Shown here: positions 49,501-63,077 of the stretch, one piece after another
Numbering within the stretch: position 1 is the first letter of the stretch
How the letters are laid out: every line of letters begins with the position of its first letter
Assembly (NCBI GenBank): GCA_963070105.1
Contig: OY718805.1
Coordinates: 9,452,652 to 9,516,651, forward strand
DNA length: 64,000 nucleotides
DNA from: Litomosoides sigmodontis
Taxonomy: Eukaryota > Nematoda > Chromadorea > Rhabditida > Onchocercidae
Direction: 5' to 3'
Position numbers and translations under genes: made by a program
Notes under the pieces: model-generated
What the model was told of the DNA's origin: nothing
Seen by the model: only the letters and a program-made list of their open reading frames with translations
The model's database searches: none

Positions 49501-52500
49501 AAACCTGACCGATCAAAAGAGGAACCAACGTAACGATATGAAATGCTCGGCCGTCTAAAAAATTTAAAAGCATCAAAAGACCGAAAAAACAACCCGAAAC
49601 TAACAACTAATAACCAAATAATCTTATATTTCTAGCAAGAGTAAACAAATTTACAATCTAACCCATATCCAACCAATCTTTAATAAAATTTTTATTTTTT
49701 CAAGGAATAAAAAAGAAAAAGGAACAAACGTTGTATGAGGGAATGCGGTAGATGAAGAGCGCAAAGCCGATAAGGCACCGGATGAGTTACATTGCAGTAA
49801 GCCTGAGCTCCACAGACTTGGATCACGCTTCTTTAGCACATATTCTCGATCATCGGAACGCATCTGGCACTCCTCCGGTATTATGTCATGCGCAAACTCT
49901 GCATGCCAAATAAGTTGTACGGATTTATCCACTCCATATTTCAACAGAATAGGGTCGCCATCCGACCTGCGCAACAACTCAGTGAGAACACAAAAAATAT
50001 CTTAATCCATTTTTGTTTTTATATCACAGACACCCACTACATTTCTTCCTCCTCCTACCGCTACACGGTCTTCTTCAAACGTACCGCTAAAATTCCATCA
50101 TTACATATTCAATCCTTCATACATTAATAGCATAACGTTCTCGTTTAATAGTAAAAGTTCCTTTTTTAAACTCGCATCCAACTCTTTGCCAATTTCCTGT
50201 TTAACTGTTTCACCGATATTTATCTATTTACATTTATTAAACTTTAGATGGCACAATTGTTCCATCAATTTTCTCAGATGCAATCATACAGAGCATTCAC
50301 ATTCACAAATAAGTGTTACAAAGAAGATTCACATCTTATCCCGTTTCTATTTCTAAAGACAAATAAAATGTTCCTTAATTGTTTTATTAAATTAAAAAAA
50401 ATTGGAATACATGTACTCACAGGCAATGAAAATCGATTTGCAGAGAACGTTCATGAAAAGTGACAGCATCGATAAGGATTTCTTTTTGAGTTACACGAAC
50501 AACATGTAGATCTGGAGATTGCTTGTACTCGCCATATTTTAACGAATCTACAATATCATTTGTAATTAATTATTATATTACAATATCTGTTATTTCATTC
50601 GTTATCTGGGAAAACTTCAATAGAAAAAGCATTAGAGAGGATATGAATAAAAAGAAAAGGATGGGATCGATTTCGAAAAAGCTGCATCCAAATTAGGCAG
50701 AAATGATTTTTCAAAAAGATAATCTCTCTCTCTCTCTCAAAAAAAAAACTCTTGATATCAAGAGAGAAAAGAAAATTCCACCCAACTCTTCAAAAGGATT
50801 AGCAATGTGTGAAATAGTTATTGTACAAAACAAAAAACACTGCAGTGGTATTGGCATCAAAGAGTGCTGAGACCGAGAGAAATCACAGATCCATTCGATA
50901 GGGACTCAGAAGTTTCGTCAGCTGCTAAGTACAAATTAATCCTTAATATAAAACCTATACGAAATAACTTAAATTGCAGACTTCAATTGTTAAAACTCCT
51001 GTAAACAATTACTTGACAATCCGAAGCAAAACCAGCTCCCACTACTGAAATATATTCAGAAAATTGGATTTCACATTTACTCATTGATACAACTGTTAGT
51101 TGATGTATTTCATCAAAATCATTTCATGGTAGGAAAGAGAAGATACTAAAAGCTCATATTATTAAAACACCGATCTCCTTGACAGATACGAAAAAATGTA
51201 AAGTGATAGATAACCGGATGTTATTCTGAATCTTCCTATGAAATCCATCACAAGTTTAAGAAATTAAGCTAAAACAATAACAAAAATTACCAGATATATT
51301 CCTCTCACGGTATGATTTGGCAAAACTTAGGTATATTTGATGTCACATATCAACTTTATTTGGTAAATATTGCTCTAATTTTTTCTATTACATTATCCAA
51401 ATGTCATACGTGTAAGTAACAGTTTCATCTGTAACAATATTTTTGATTCTTTTAGAAAATCAAATCAAAACCCATAATAATCAAAACTTCGGATGGTTGC
51501 GCAAAGCCTTTTAGATTTCAAGATTGTTCGTCCGAGCTCTTCAAACAAATGTGTTAGCCCGGAAAAAAATGTGGGTGGAATGATTTTATATGTCATCCAT
51601 CCTTCGGGTGCCCTAGAATCAATTTATCTCAGGAAGTGCAAAGTAAGTCAGTAATTAGAATTTAAAAACATGAAGAACGGGAAGATAAAAATAAGAATAA
51701 GCTGTTCCTCTACTGAATGATCAGTCATAGAGTGTAATTGAAAGATATGGGAAGTGCATTTAAGTGATTATATAGAAATGAGGAAAAATTAAGCTCTATT
51801 TGCTCTTTCATTTCTTCTTTCTTTTCCATCATAGTTCTTCCCATGCACACTTACAAAGACTTATTTTGGAAATAATTTTAAGCTAACTGTTTATGGATCC
51901 GGAACAACAATACTCAGTGCCCCAACTTCCAAATACATCGAATTAGAAAGAGAGGAAGAGAGAGAGGTATGAGCGTACTAAACTCAGCTGAAAAATGCAA
52001 TGTTTTGAATTCAAAAATAAACATTTGAATCCAAAATGACAAATAAGCACTTCGAAAAGAGCTGTTATATAAAACGAAACGAATCCAGTCAATGACTAAA
52101 CAGATGTGAAATCAACATAAAAATTTTAACAATAAGGGAAGAAAACATCGCATTTTTTAAAACATAAATATTTCTAAAAGAAATGAAGGTTAGTTAAAAC
52201 CATACGAGTGTTACTTAATAGAAATCTAATGTACATGTGGAAGAGAAAGCAATTCATCAAGGAAACACGAATTGTCGATGTTTGCATATTTTCAAGCTAT
52301 GCGAAAAAGAACACAGCAAAACATGAAAAAGATGGAAGAATGAAAGTGAGGAAGGATGGAAATTTTCTAAGAGAAATCACGAATGAAAATATTACATTCT
52401 AAAGCAAAAATATGACAGAGAAGAAGAACGATGAAGAACATTTGCTAAATGGATGAAATGAAGAGAAGCGGAGTAGTGAAAGAACAGGATGTTCTCAAAA

Positions 52501-54185
52501 TATCTCCCTTAATACTTTCAAGCGGTGAAGAAAGTGAGGAAGAGGAAAAGATGCTACTGGTGAGGACAGCTATAGCAACAAGTATAAGCTGGCTGTCCCG
52601 TACTGCTAAGCATAGTTCGAGTTCCAAAACCTGAGTTGCTCTATTATGCCTCCTCTATCCTCTAGCATTTCTCAAGTTATTTATTCTTCCTGCCATCATC
52701 ACTCTCACCTATCCAATCATCTACCAATTTCCAGGATCTCTTCCTTGCTCATTTTCTATGAACTAAACACAACGCGTTTTGTCTGCTCACCTGTCTTAAG
52801 TTAAAATCAGCAAATGTCTCACATTATCAATCCGGAATAACTTCGAATGTTCGATCACTAAAATTGTTCACTTGTTTACATCACAAAAAGTGAAATTTCA
52901 TCTGAGCAGTAACGTTTAACTCCATTCCTGGAGGACGGTTTATTTAATACTAATTATACTATTGGTAGCTTTCAATCCCTATGAATGCCAACATACACTC
53001 CATATACCCAACTCAATACAAAACAGTTACGTAACAGCGACAAGGAAGGAAAGCTCACGACAATGGGTTGAAACTGTGTGAAAATTTCGGATTAAGAAAG
53101 ATAAAATGTAACCAAATGTGCAAATTGAAAAGTGAAAGCAACAAGCACATAAATAAAATGCAACTACCGTAAATCCTTCCTTCGACAGTACATACCCGAA
53201 TGTAGTCAGGAAAATGCAAAGACCTATTTATTTATTCAAATATATTCGTATCAATTTTTCACTATAATATATATTGAATAAAATGTTTGGGCCACCGTCA
53301 AGTCAATGAAATTTTAATATATGCAATTAAAATTTCGCTACGAAAAGAAGTACTACAACTATCCGATCAGACACTGAGCACGTCTCCAATGAGCTAAGCT
53401 GTTACACATCTGACGGGGCGACAATGTCTATCAGGACTCTAGGGCATGCCCACTACGCGGCTGTCGGCTATCGAAAGGAAGCTATATGATAATGGTTTGA
53501 AGTTGCAACTCTTTTAATGTCTTTTTCCGCTCTAATTTTAAATAAATAAATAGTGGGCAACCTGCTGAAACAATAAAAATTTTATTTTTTAAAAATGGAA
53601 TCTCCAAAAATCTGAAAGCTTCTGTTAAAATACACCACTTATGGAACTAAAGACCTGCAATACTAAAGTTCAAGGGAAATGAAAAATAAAAATTATACAA
53701 GCTCAAACCAATCCAGGAATAGAATAAAGAACAAAAATACTAATTCATAAACATAATACCCGTACCTATCGATATGACACAAATTTCGGGATTTGTATTA
53801 CAATCGAAATCCATAATACCTGAAACAATGCCATATAAATCATTGGCAATTTAAGCAAAGAACATTTTTTTTTTAATATGACTGGTAACAGAAAACAGAA
53901 TAAAATTAACCAATTTATATATGTCCAATTTTCTTAGTACTACTAATTATTGGATACTAGGAAGACAGAGGAAACATTAAACACGCAAAATACATCAAAT
54001 GCAAACCATCATCATTCTGATTGCTATCAGAATTTGTTCTCATTACATCATCTGCTTCAAGTATGGTACTGTCAAAATTCTTGCACGGACTACCATCTTC
54101 ATCTTCGGTTGATTCTTCCATGTCAACTGTATCATCGATCTTCATTATCTTCACGTCCTCTCTCACAGCTCCCCAAGCACAATTT
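43591..54185 (-). CDS. USP19: Ubiquitin carboxyl-terminal hydrolase 19 (N-terminus incomplete)
   Basis: Twenty-one exons join in phase to about 1025 residues: 54007-54185, 50421-50547, 49730-49966, 49324-49554, 48933-49083, 48645-48780, 48310-48443, 47959-48120, 47776-47883, 47519-47629, 47273-47356, 47065-47159, 46684-46851, 46047-46196, 45616-45760, 45313-45463, 44861-44958, 44601-44743, 44173-44386, 43872-43983, 43591-43730. A CS-like (p23) domain comes first, then a Ser-rich linker and the USP catalytic domain. Catalytic Cys (Gly-Asn-Thr-Cys-Phe, codon 48706-48708), Gln-His-Asp-Ala-His-Glu and His (Gly-His-Tyr, codon 43924-43926) are intact. As in USP19, a MYND zinc finger (46047-46851) splits the catalytic domain, and a Cys-x2-Cys pair sits before the Ile-Gln-Leu-Lys-Arg-Phe strand. 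USP19 removes ubiquitin from ER-associated degradation and secretory substrates. The C-terminus has no hydrophobic anchor, so this form should be cytosolic. The start codon lies upstream of 54185 and was not found securely. Confidence 0.94.
50548..54006 (-). other. 3.46-kb intron in USP19
   Basis: By far the longest intron of the gene; the exons on both sides agree in phase. It contains a CT repeat at about 50723-50738 and frames at 52445-52634 open on both strands. No second gene could be supported inside it. Confidence 0.55.
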
Positions 54186-54607
54186 CTGCAAAAATGATTC
54201 ACATAGAGTAAATTAATGAAGTTCACAGAACGAATAATTATGACGACGACTATATTCAAAATTTTTTTCCATCCAATATCACCAGATCCCATAACAAGCA
54301 AACCACAGACTTATCACCCATTATACCAGCTATACATAACACTCTAACTTGCCTATTTTTCGACTAAGCTGATCACTTATTACCCTATATAACTACTGAT
54401 CCGAATATTAAATATTTCAGACTGTTTAATTTTGTACAAAAAACGAACATCCATGATTAGATATGGTCTATAAAAAGCCCCATTACTTATTCTTACACGA
54501 AAATTTTTGCAAAAACGCACGCTAAACCTCAGTACTAAATGAGCATTAACGAATGCCATCGTAATTAGCATATTGTTGAATGTATGCAAATGAACCAGTC
54601 GTTTCAT
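54186..54607 (-). other. Possible 5' coding exon of USP19
   Basis: The frame 54380-54607 begins with ATG at 54607 and stops inside a GTAATAAG donor whose phase fits the exon starting at 54185. The translation is basic and hydrophobic without a recognised motif, so the match may be chance. Confidence 0.2.
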
Positions 54608-55878
54608 CCGATCAATCTCTCGAGATCATAACTACATCTGCGTGATGCGATAAACCTATACTCCTAATTATCCACCTAAACAGAGCAAACAATCAATAGC
54701 AACAACACTATGACGTTTTTGCGAAAAGACATTTCCCATAAAGTGAGAGGCGCAAAAATAATGCAACACAGTACTGCCAACTACAATTTCGAAATACTCA
54801 ACATCACAAAGCAAAAATATTAAATGATTGCAACGGAAGGAAAAAAGAAATGATGTGAACTAATTTTGCATCACAAAATCTCCAATAACACTGAGCTGAG
54901 TGGAACTCTTCTGCCAATCATTGGCAATCTAAAATTGCAATTCAAAATGCCGGAAACTGTTAAAGACATCACTAGAAGATGCAACCAATTTTCAACGCTT
55001 TTCACTTCATTCATATCTTCTTTTTCCCATCACTTAATCGATCAGATTACCATACGATAATAATTCGCTTCACACACGCAAGCGCTATCAACAAATGTAA
55101 ATAGGACAAAAATTTCATCTCTAGTTTAACTTTAATTGAAACTAAATTATACTTTGATTGAAATTAAATTTTAATTTCAAATAAGATGTAGCACACAGCT
55201 AATATGTGTAATATAACAACAAAATAATATTTGAAACATTGCACAAACTACAAATACACCCTATTCTTGTCCCAAACAAAATGCTCCTTAACTTTTAATT
55301 TCCTCTAATATCTTACCAATGCTAATAAGTTTTTCCTTTCATTTTAGCAAAAAAAATTTCGGTGAAATTAAAAAGATCCACAAATAAGCGTAGTAAGCAG
55401 CAAGGACGCCGTTACTTAGTAGCTCATTGATAACCAATGGAAATGTAAAAATGATCAAGATGGAAATTTTCAATAAATTTAAAGTTTTAGAAGAAATAGA
55501 ACGGTTTAAGATACTAATGCTTCCTCTCCACCAAACACCACTAAATGATCAACCCACTCATTTTTGCAATATTTTCCAACAATACCTATCAAACGCCACG
55601 CAAACCACACATAAAATATATGGCAAAGATCACTGGTGAAGTGATCTCACGTATAAAATTACGTGGATGCATTAAAACAACGCGAGAATATGCAATCTAC
55701 TTCAATCAATATTTTTCACTTAATATTACATAGTAAAAAGTTTAGCAAAATCCAATGGTACAAGCCTATCGACGACCCAAACGATACGTAATTATAAAAC
55801 GTGTAACACGTTGAGCAAAACGCACGCCCGTGCATATATTATATATATACATACATGGGCATACACACACATGCACAG

Positions 55879-55909
<31 letters not shown>

Positions 55910-56536
55910 CACTCACAGTAATCGATTTATCCGAAGTCAATATACAAAATGTGGGATTCTTGCTAGGAGGCAATAATAATGATGGGACGTGATTTGAAAT
56001 CATCACAAGCTTGAAATCAACTGGTTACGTTCACGTGAGAATCAGTGCAACAAAAGGCAGAAACTGATTTAACTGATTATGGGCTTACACAGACAATTTT
56101 TTAGGACTGATTCACATCAAAGTGAAATGATTGAAAGAACCACCAATCGAAGTCAAGAAACGTGAAGTGGAGATTGGGAAAACACTTTCTATTCTATGAT
56201 CTCCAAGTACACGTGCGATTACCTGTTTGCTCCACTCTAACGTAATACGTATTAAACAAAGCACACAAACGTGTTTTAGTGGTAAAACCCGGATAGTAAT
56301 TAGTGGATGGGCAGGAAAATATGGTCTTATTGATTGAAGGGTAGCGCTTCGTTTAGATTACCGATATGCTTGCTGATATGAATTAGGGTAAATTTGCATA
56401 TCCATTCAAATATGGTACTATAACGCATCAATGATTTATAGCGTATTTCGTTTATGTAACGAAAATTAAGAAAACCGACGTTGTTTGTATTGCAGACGTC
56501 TAGGACGCGGGTAAAAAATACGTGAGACGACCTATA
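54608..56536. promoter_or_regulatory. Divergent region between USP19 and LIG3
   Basis: No conserved exon seen. A (CA)n repeat lies at about 55862-55906. The stretch at 56040-56540 has more CpG-containing words and probably holds the LIG3 promoter. A TATTGCAG acceptor near 56495 could receive a spliced leader for LIG3. Confidence 0.4.
55862..55906. repeat. (CA)n microsatellite
   Basis: About 18 CA units with a few interruptions, next to a TATATATATA stretch. Confidence 0.9.
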
Positions 56537-59500
56537 ATGACGTCGAAATTTGGAGTTGATTACGCTAAGCGGATTGCCAAGTGTAAGAAGTGTCAGCAGC
56601 AATTGTTTAAGGGGGTATGTTTTGCCCCTTTGTTCCGCCAACTAACATGAACATAGTTGGAAACGTGTTTTTTTTCACGGCGTAGATGCAGTACATGTGA
56701 GTGTAAACTACGGGCGGAACATTATTCGCCTTCATTTATGTGTTGCTAGAATTTATTGTTGCATTTCCCATTCATTTCTTTTGCAAAATCCTCTAGGTTG
56801 TATTTGTTTCGATTATTTAATTTAATGTAGCAAATTTAAAGAACCGTATTTAATTAGCAAAATTTAACTAACGAACGAAAATTCCGATTGAAGTAGGCCT
56901 TTTGAATTAGTATTTTCAGTTTTTCATCCACTTTTTCTAGGATTTACGAATGTGGAGAATGGTGCCCAATCCTTTTACGGCAGATTCTGGAAATCCGACC
57001 GAAATGAAAAATTATTTTCACATAGACTGTCTCTTCGAAACACTTACACGGTGCCGTGCTGCAACGAAAGTGATTGAATCATCTGATGATATTGAAGGTT
57101 CCTCAAAATTAACTCCTACATTTTGTACGAACAAGCATTCTATACTTTCTGCTTTTTGCTAGAAGATCTTGTAGGTTGGGATGCTGCGAATGATGATGAT
57201 AAAGAAACCATCTTAGAAAAAATTAGGGATCTTTCGGAATTGCGACTGAAAAAGTTTGGAGATAAAGTGAAGATTTCATCGCCTTCAAAAGATGCACACA
57301 AGCCAGCTGCTTCGAAGGATATATCTTCGAAAAAATCAGAGGACGGAAAAGCGAAAACGGTCACTTATGCGAAAGGAAAAACAAAATATGAAAATGTTGA
57401 ACAGGATCAGGAGAAAACAGTTTCTAAAGAAGTTGATAATAACAAAATAAATGTTTCTAACATAAAAAGCGAGCCATCAAGGGCAGAAATCTTGGAAACG
57501 AGCAAAATGGAGGATAGTATTCAGAAGTCAGGAAGCAAATTCAATATGTTCAAATTATTTTGCAAACTTTGTGATGTAATTGCATCAGTGTCGAAGTACA
57601 CCGAAAAGACTGCAGCTGTTAAGATATTCATTAACAAAGGTGTGATAAAGCTATATATATATATATAATATATTTGTTTTACAACATGAAATTCATCAGA
57701 AGGATTATTGCAAAAGTCTTTAATAACTTTCTAGAAGTGAAATTGGAATGTTTTTATTCAAACTTTGCTTTCCCGTAACATTTTCTATTTGATCTCTCTG
57801 GGCGATAATTGGAAAGTTTTCCGTAAATTCGTTCTTTTTTACTTGTTCCGGCTCCACCTTTTATTGTTATCATTCACTTGATTAGAGTTATCGATTGCAT
57901 TACTGCCTTCATTAATATTTGATAGACTGATTGAATTTGAATTTTTAATCAAAAGAACTCGTCCATTTTCAGAAGGATATGATGGTGACCTGTACTTACT
58001 GCTGAAATTTTTAATTCCGGAAGCAGATCAGAGAGTATATAATTTGAAGGCAAAGCAAATTATAAACATCTTTTCCACTGTAGGTATAAAAATGCTTTTT
58101 TTTACTTTTACGTTTTATTACCAGTTGACTTTTGGATTTGAACGACAGGGAGCAAAGATGCTGAGGCGAGCTATACGGGTCTGGTGCATATGTCTATTAT
58201 ATCTGTACTCCTACGTTTATAGCGAATCTGGACAATTCAGAGACCGACATGCGATCATTACCGCTTGTTCTACCTGTGTCAAAGTCTACTATAAAGTTAA
58301 ATTGAGCTCATAATTCTTTTTTAAAGCTATTTGAATGGTCAGCTGATGAACTGATAGAATCATACAATCAAACAGGAGATGTATCTGAGACAATATGTTC
58401 CTTTTTCTCAAAATTAGATAGTGTCGGGAAGAAATCGAAATTGACAAATCAAATGGTAAGCTCGAAATATAAGTGGCAATTTGCCGGATTTAGTTTCGTA
58501 GGGTAACGATTTTTGGTTATTTTTGTTATCACAGTGATTCATTTTTTATGTTTGGAGCAAATGTGAGCTTTCATATACACTCTAATTTCGCGGTACATGT
58601 CAAGTTTAGGTAGACGACTGGTTGGGAAAATTGACTGAATTAACGCGAGAAAAGGAGCAACAGTCACATTTCTCTAAAATATGTAAATTGTTAGTTACCA
58701 TTTCTGCTTTGTGAAAAACAACATATCCATTAATTATATCCTAGAGAAATGAATGCAATTCTTTTGTTTCTTCTTTTAATCCGAAAGAAAGACCGCCTTT
58801 TTTCTTAATGTTCAAAAATGTTTGAGGTACAGGCAAATTAAATTATGTAATTGCAGAGTTTCATGCCTGGAGCTGAAATATATTATCCGTTTGATAATGA
58901 AAGACCTGCGGGTAAATGCTGGTGCCAAACACATGTAAGTGTTGAATTCACCGGCAGCTTAATGCATATTATTTAGTGCGTATTCTAATTTGTGCAATCT
59001 TCCATAATTACCGTCGGTTTTCATATGAGCACTCCAACTTTCCAAGTTTGTTCAAAAAGTCATGTACTTCCATAACTAGGAAGCAGCATTTTTGCTATTC
59101 AGTTAAGTGAATATCGCTCACTCTTTTTTTAAGGTTGGAAGGCTTAAGGAAAGGTGCTTACGAAGTGTTCCAAAACTCACGAAATCTTCGAGCTGTCATT
59201 GAAAAATGTCAACAAACTAGTGAAAGAAAGTCACTGGAATGTGGTATAGTTTTGAATACGCCAGTTAAGCCTATGCTTGTAAGTTTTTCCATATTAGCCA
59301 TTTGAAATGCTTTATTAGACTGTGGTTTTTCTGTGAAAAGCTCCTATATGTTCATCAGGAGACGCGAGAACAAATGAACAAGAAGAATAAATACCATTAA
59401 TGTCTCCTTTTCTGCAAAGTGGCGATGAGGATATATTTTAATTAATGGTTTCTGGATATTATCAATTAATTTATTAAGGCCGAACCATGCCGAAGTGTTA

Positions 59501-62219
59501 AACAAGCAATGGAAAGATGCAACAGGGAAATGTATGCTGAAATCAAATATGATGGGGAAAGATTACAGTTGCATAAAGATGGTAGCACTTTTATGTTTTT
59601 CTCACGCTCACTGAAACCAACATTGGACCACAAGGTTTGCTTATGAATCTTCTTATGGATTGTCTCAAGGTGCAACACCTAGTTAAAAAATTGTAATGAA
59701 GGGATATCTGTTTGGAAAATGGAATAATTGTCTGTAAATTTCCTTGTATATTCGTATTTTCATAATTCCATGTTTGATTTTTTTGAGGGAAAGTCCTTGA
59801 AAGAGCTTAATCTTAATCTTATAGTTACGTTTGCAGGTAGCCGATCTGAATAAAGTAGTTTCGGAAGCATTTCCAACGAGCAAGGATTTAATCATTGACG
59901 CAGAGATGCTACTCGTTGATACAAATACTGGGAAACCGCTACCGTTTGGAACATTAGGTATTCATAAAAAGAAGCAATTCAAGGATGCAGCAGTTTGCTT
60001 GTTTGTTTTCGACTGTATATATTGCGACGGCCAATCTTTAATGGAGAAGTTAGTGTATTAGCGTATTTTTTTTATATATAGGTGGAGAAAATCTTTTCGT
60101 TAACACAGTTAATGAAGTGCTTTTATGGAAGAGCTGTCACCGGAAAAAATGAAAGCTTTAAACATGTGCCTTTTTTAGATCATTAAGGGAACGGCGAAAA
60201 ATTTTGGAGGAGGATATGAAAGAAGTTCCAAATCGTGTATTATTGTCCAGTTATCATCTTATCAAAAAAGGGGTAAGTTTATCTTTTGCTACTGACCAAA
60301 TTTGATTTCACAGCACTTAATCAATGTTCTGAATTGTTATAGGAAAATGATAAATTGGAAATGTTAATCCAGAAAGTTATCGATGAAGGTTTAGAAGGCC
60401 TGGTATTAAAAGATTTAGATACAATGTACGAACCTGGAAAAAGGCATTGGCTGAAGGTAAATTTTACATCTTGAAAGGATTTCATCCATATTATGTCAAC
60501 TTGAATTTCAGAAACTTTGCTTTTTACAGATGAAGAAAGATTACTTGAAGGAAGGTGATATGGCAGATACAGCTGATCTCATTGTACTCGGCGCTTTTTA
60601 TGGAACAGGAAATAAAGGTGCTTTCTGGAAGTTTTTTTGTCTTTAATGATTTATGTTTTTGTTTTAATATGAATGTATCATGGCGTAATACAATTATCGC
60701 TGTTTGCTTAATAGTGAAGATGTTTGCATACAAAATATCTCATATTAGTCAGTTTATATTTTTTTACCATTTTTGTAGGAGGTACGATGTCAGTGTTTTT
60801 AATGGGAGTGTATGATAAAGAAAAACAGAAATTTTGCACAGTAACCAAATGTGGTAATGGCCATGATGATGCCATGCTAGATCGTATCAATAAGGACTTG
60901 GAACCACAAGTAATAAATATTTCTAACTGCACTTATTTAGCGGTCCATACGTTGCAGCACTTTTTCCAAGAACTCATACATAAATTCATACATAAGTGTG
61001 CTTATAAAACTTTCAATCCATGTAAGATATCGAAAATTTTCTCACAAAACACAAATATCGTATTTTTTCAAGATGCGTAAAATATTTCGAATATACGAGG
61101 ATTTACCGGAATGGATCGAATGCTCCAGATCACTTGTGCCGGATTTCATTGTTACTAATCCTAAAGAAGCGCCAGTTTGGGAAATTACAGGTATATTGCA
61201 ATTATTTTACAGTTAGGCTCACCATTTTTCACCCCATGGAATAAGTAAAACATTTAATGTCGAACTTTATTTTAGGAGCAGAGTTTACACGGTCAGATAA
61301 GCATACAGCATCAGGTATTTCGATACGTTTTCCCAGAGTAACACGAATTCGAGATGATAAGAATTGGGAAACGGCTACTAGCTTGCAAGAACTTGAGGTA
61401 ATATCCTTAATAATGAATAGATATTAACCACTGAGTGTAAACTGAGAATTAAAGATCTTTAGTTTTTCAAATAAATTAATAAAACTTTTCGGCGCCATCT
61501 GCATTAGGAGTTCCAGAAATCCTATCGCTTTGATTTTGTTTCACACAGTATCTTGAGTTTTAAATCAGTCCATGCATTTTGCACATATATATGGGTTGTA
61601 GGTAAATGAATGGACTGATTTCGAAATTTATGACTTCAAATGCCCACTTAACACGCTAACAAGTTTTCACTAGAGTCAGAGAATTAAAACTTTTTTTACA
61701 TTTAAGCAAGAGAATGTTTTATTTTCTGTTTCTGCCATGGTTTTGCAGCAAATATTAATTGCATAATACAAACCGCCTAATTTAGACGCTACTGGAACTT
61801 TCGAAGGCAAAAACCGAAAAAGATGGCAAAAAAGTTTCAATAACAGGAAAAAGAAAACACAAAGCAATTGACAAGAGTCCTGAAAATGAAAACGATATTA
61901 CGGTTGGTAGTATGAGGAAGAATGATGCGGATAGCGATGGGGAAACGAAAGCAAAGATAGCAAGAATACAGTGCAAGTTAGTATTTGTGGCATAAATAAT
62001 CAGTACTATCCTCGCTTATGTGAAAGATAGCATTTAGTTGACAGTTTTTCACCGTTATGGCATTTGTAATTCAGTGTCGATGATATGAAATGTAGCTGTC
62101 CCAGTCTCACCAGAACTAGATATGATTGGTGCGTTTTTGTTAACTTGTTTAAAAGGCAGGAATTTAAGATATGGTGCTCAGTGTTATCGAAAGAATGTGG
62201 AACATCGAAAGCGATTTGA
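56537..62219 (+). CDS. LIG3: DNA ligase III
   Basis: Exons: 56537-56614, 56941-57097, 57163-57639, 57973-58079, 58327-58455, 58610-58682, 58859-58934, 59134-59278, 59479-59634, 59837-60048, 60179-60272, 60343-60456, 60530-60617, 60779-60909, 61073-61190, 61276-61397, 61786-61976, and a tentative last exon 62075-62219; about 870 residues. An N-terminal PARP-type zinc finger (Cys16, Cys19, His53, Cys56) and a Lys/Ser-rich linker precede the DNA-binding region and the ATP-dependent ligase core. The adenylated Lys is residue 437 in Glu-Ile-Lys-Tyr-Asp-Gly-Glu-Arg. Later motifs Val-Phe-Asp-Cys-Ile-Tyr, Glu-Gly-Leu-Glu-Gly-Leu-Val-Leu-Lys and His-Trp-Leu-Lys-x-Lys-Lys are intact. LIG3 seals single-strand breaks with XRCC1 and works in mitochondria. 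No mitochondrial leader precedes the finger, and no BRCT domain is recognisable; the last exon reads as a short Cys-containing tail. Confidence 0.94.
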
Positions 62220-63077
62220 ACATCCAGAATGAGTTGATCGTTTGGGAAAATGTACAAGCTCCTTCACGGCTTTATTTTTATCTTTATCATTGTGCAATTT
62301 TTAATGTATCCGCTAGTTGCTTAATATATGCATATGATTCACGGCGAAAGCTTGGATTGAAACCGATTTTTATTATGGGAGGAAAAATTGAATCAGTCTA
62401 TTTTTGTGAGTTTGTTTGAAACACAAAGTCATCAAATATGAACCTTGAAAACTGTGAAGTTCTCATTTGATTGGTAAGTAGCAGGGAGGTGAAAGCTTTT
62501 TTGAAGATTACTTCATATGCATTTTTTACTTCTCACAAATAAGCACCACTAATTTTGAGTTCTGGATGTAGGAATTTGTGGCAGTTAATATTCTCTGTGC
62601 AATAGCTTTATATTAATTGCTTCAAGTAAGTTTTCGCATTTAATGCTTTCATATCCATAGCTTATACATTTTATTTTATTGTTTTTCCAACAACTTCATT
62701 TCAGTGTCACTTTCATATTTGTATGAACCTTTTTTTTTACTGGGATTTTTAAAATTTCTGCTAATAGCAGTTAGTAGTTGCATTGCGATTGTTGATTAGT
62801 GAACGAATTTTGTTGCATGATCATTTCGTAATCTAGAAAATGGAAATCAATTTAAAAATTTTTCTGGAGTTAAAATTTTAACAGTTTTATTACGTTTGTG
62901 GAGGATGTGAGGAAGAGGATGAAAGATTCTTGCAAGGTGATCTGGAATGAATGATCGCTAAATTTAGATCTCAGTTTCAAATCTGACGATCGGAAATTGG
63001 GATGTTGTTTTAATCAAGAAATGAAATGCTTTTATTGCAAATAAAGTTTCAGTTACATATAAATAACAATTAAAAAT
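62220..63077. other. 3' flanks of LIG3 and of the C2-domain gene
   Basis: A frame at 62171-62419, in another phase from the proposed LIG3 end, is open for 82 codons. It shows no BRCT hallmarks and I could not join it. The rest is AT-rich with poly-T tracts. Confidence 0.45.

Noticed and set aside
52445..52634. Frames open on both strands inside the USP19 intron
   Set aside because: No splice borders or motif; GAA/TTC-rich sequence stays open on both strands by composition.
62171..62419. Possible BRCT exon of LIG3
   Set aside because: Phase does not fit the preceding donor through a good acceptor, and the Trp and Gly hallmarks of BRCT are not in place.
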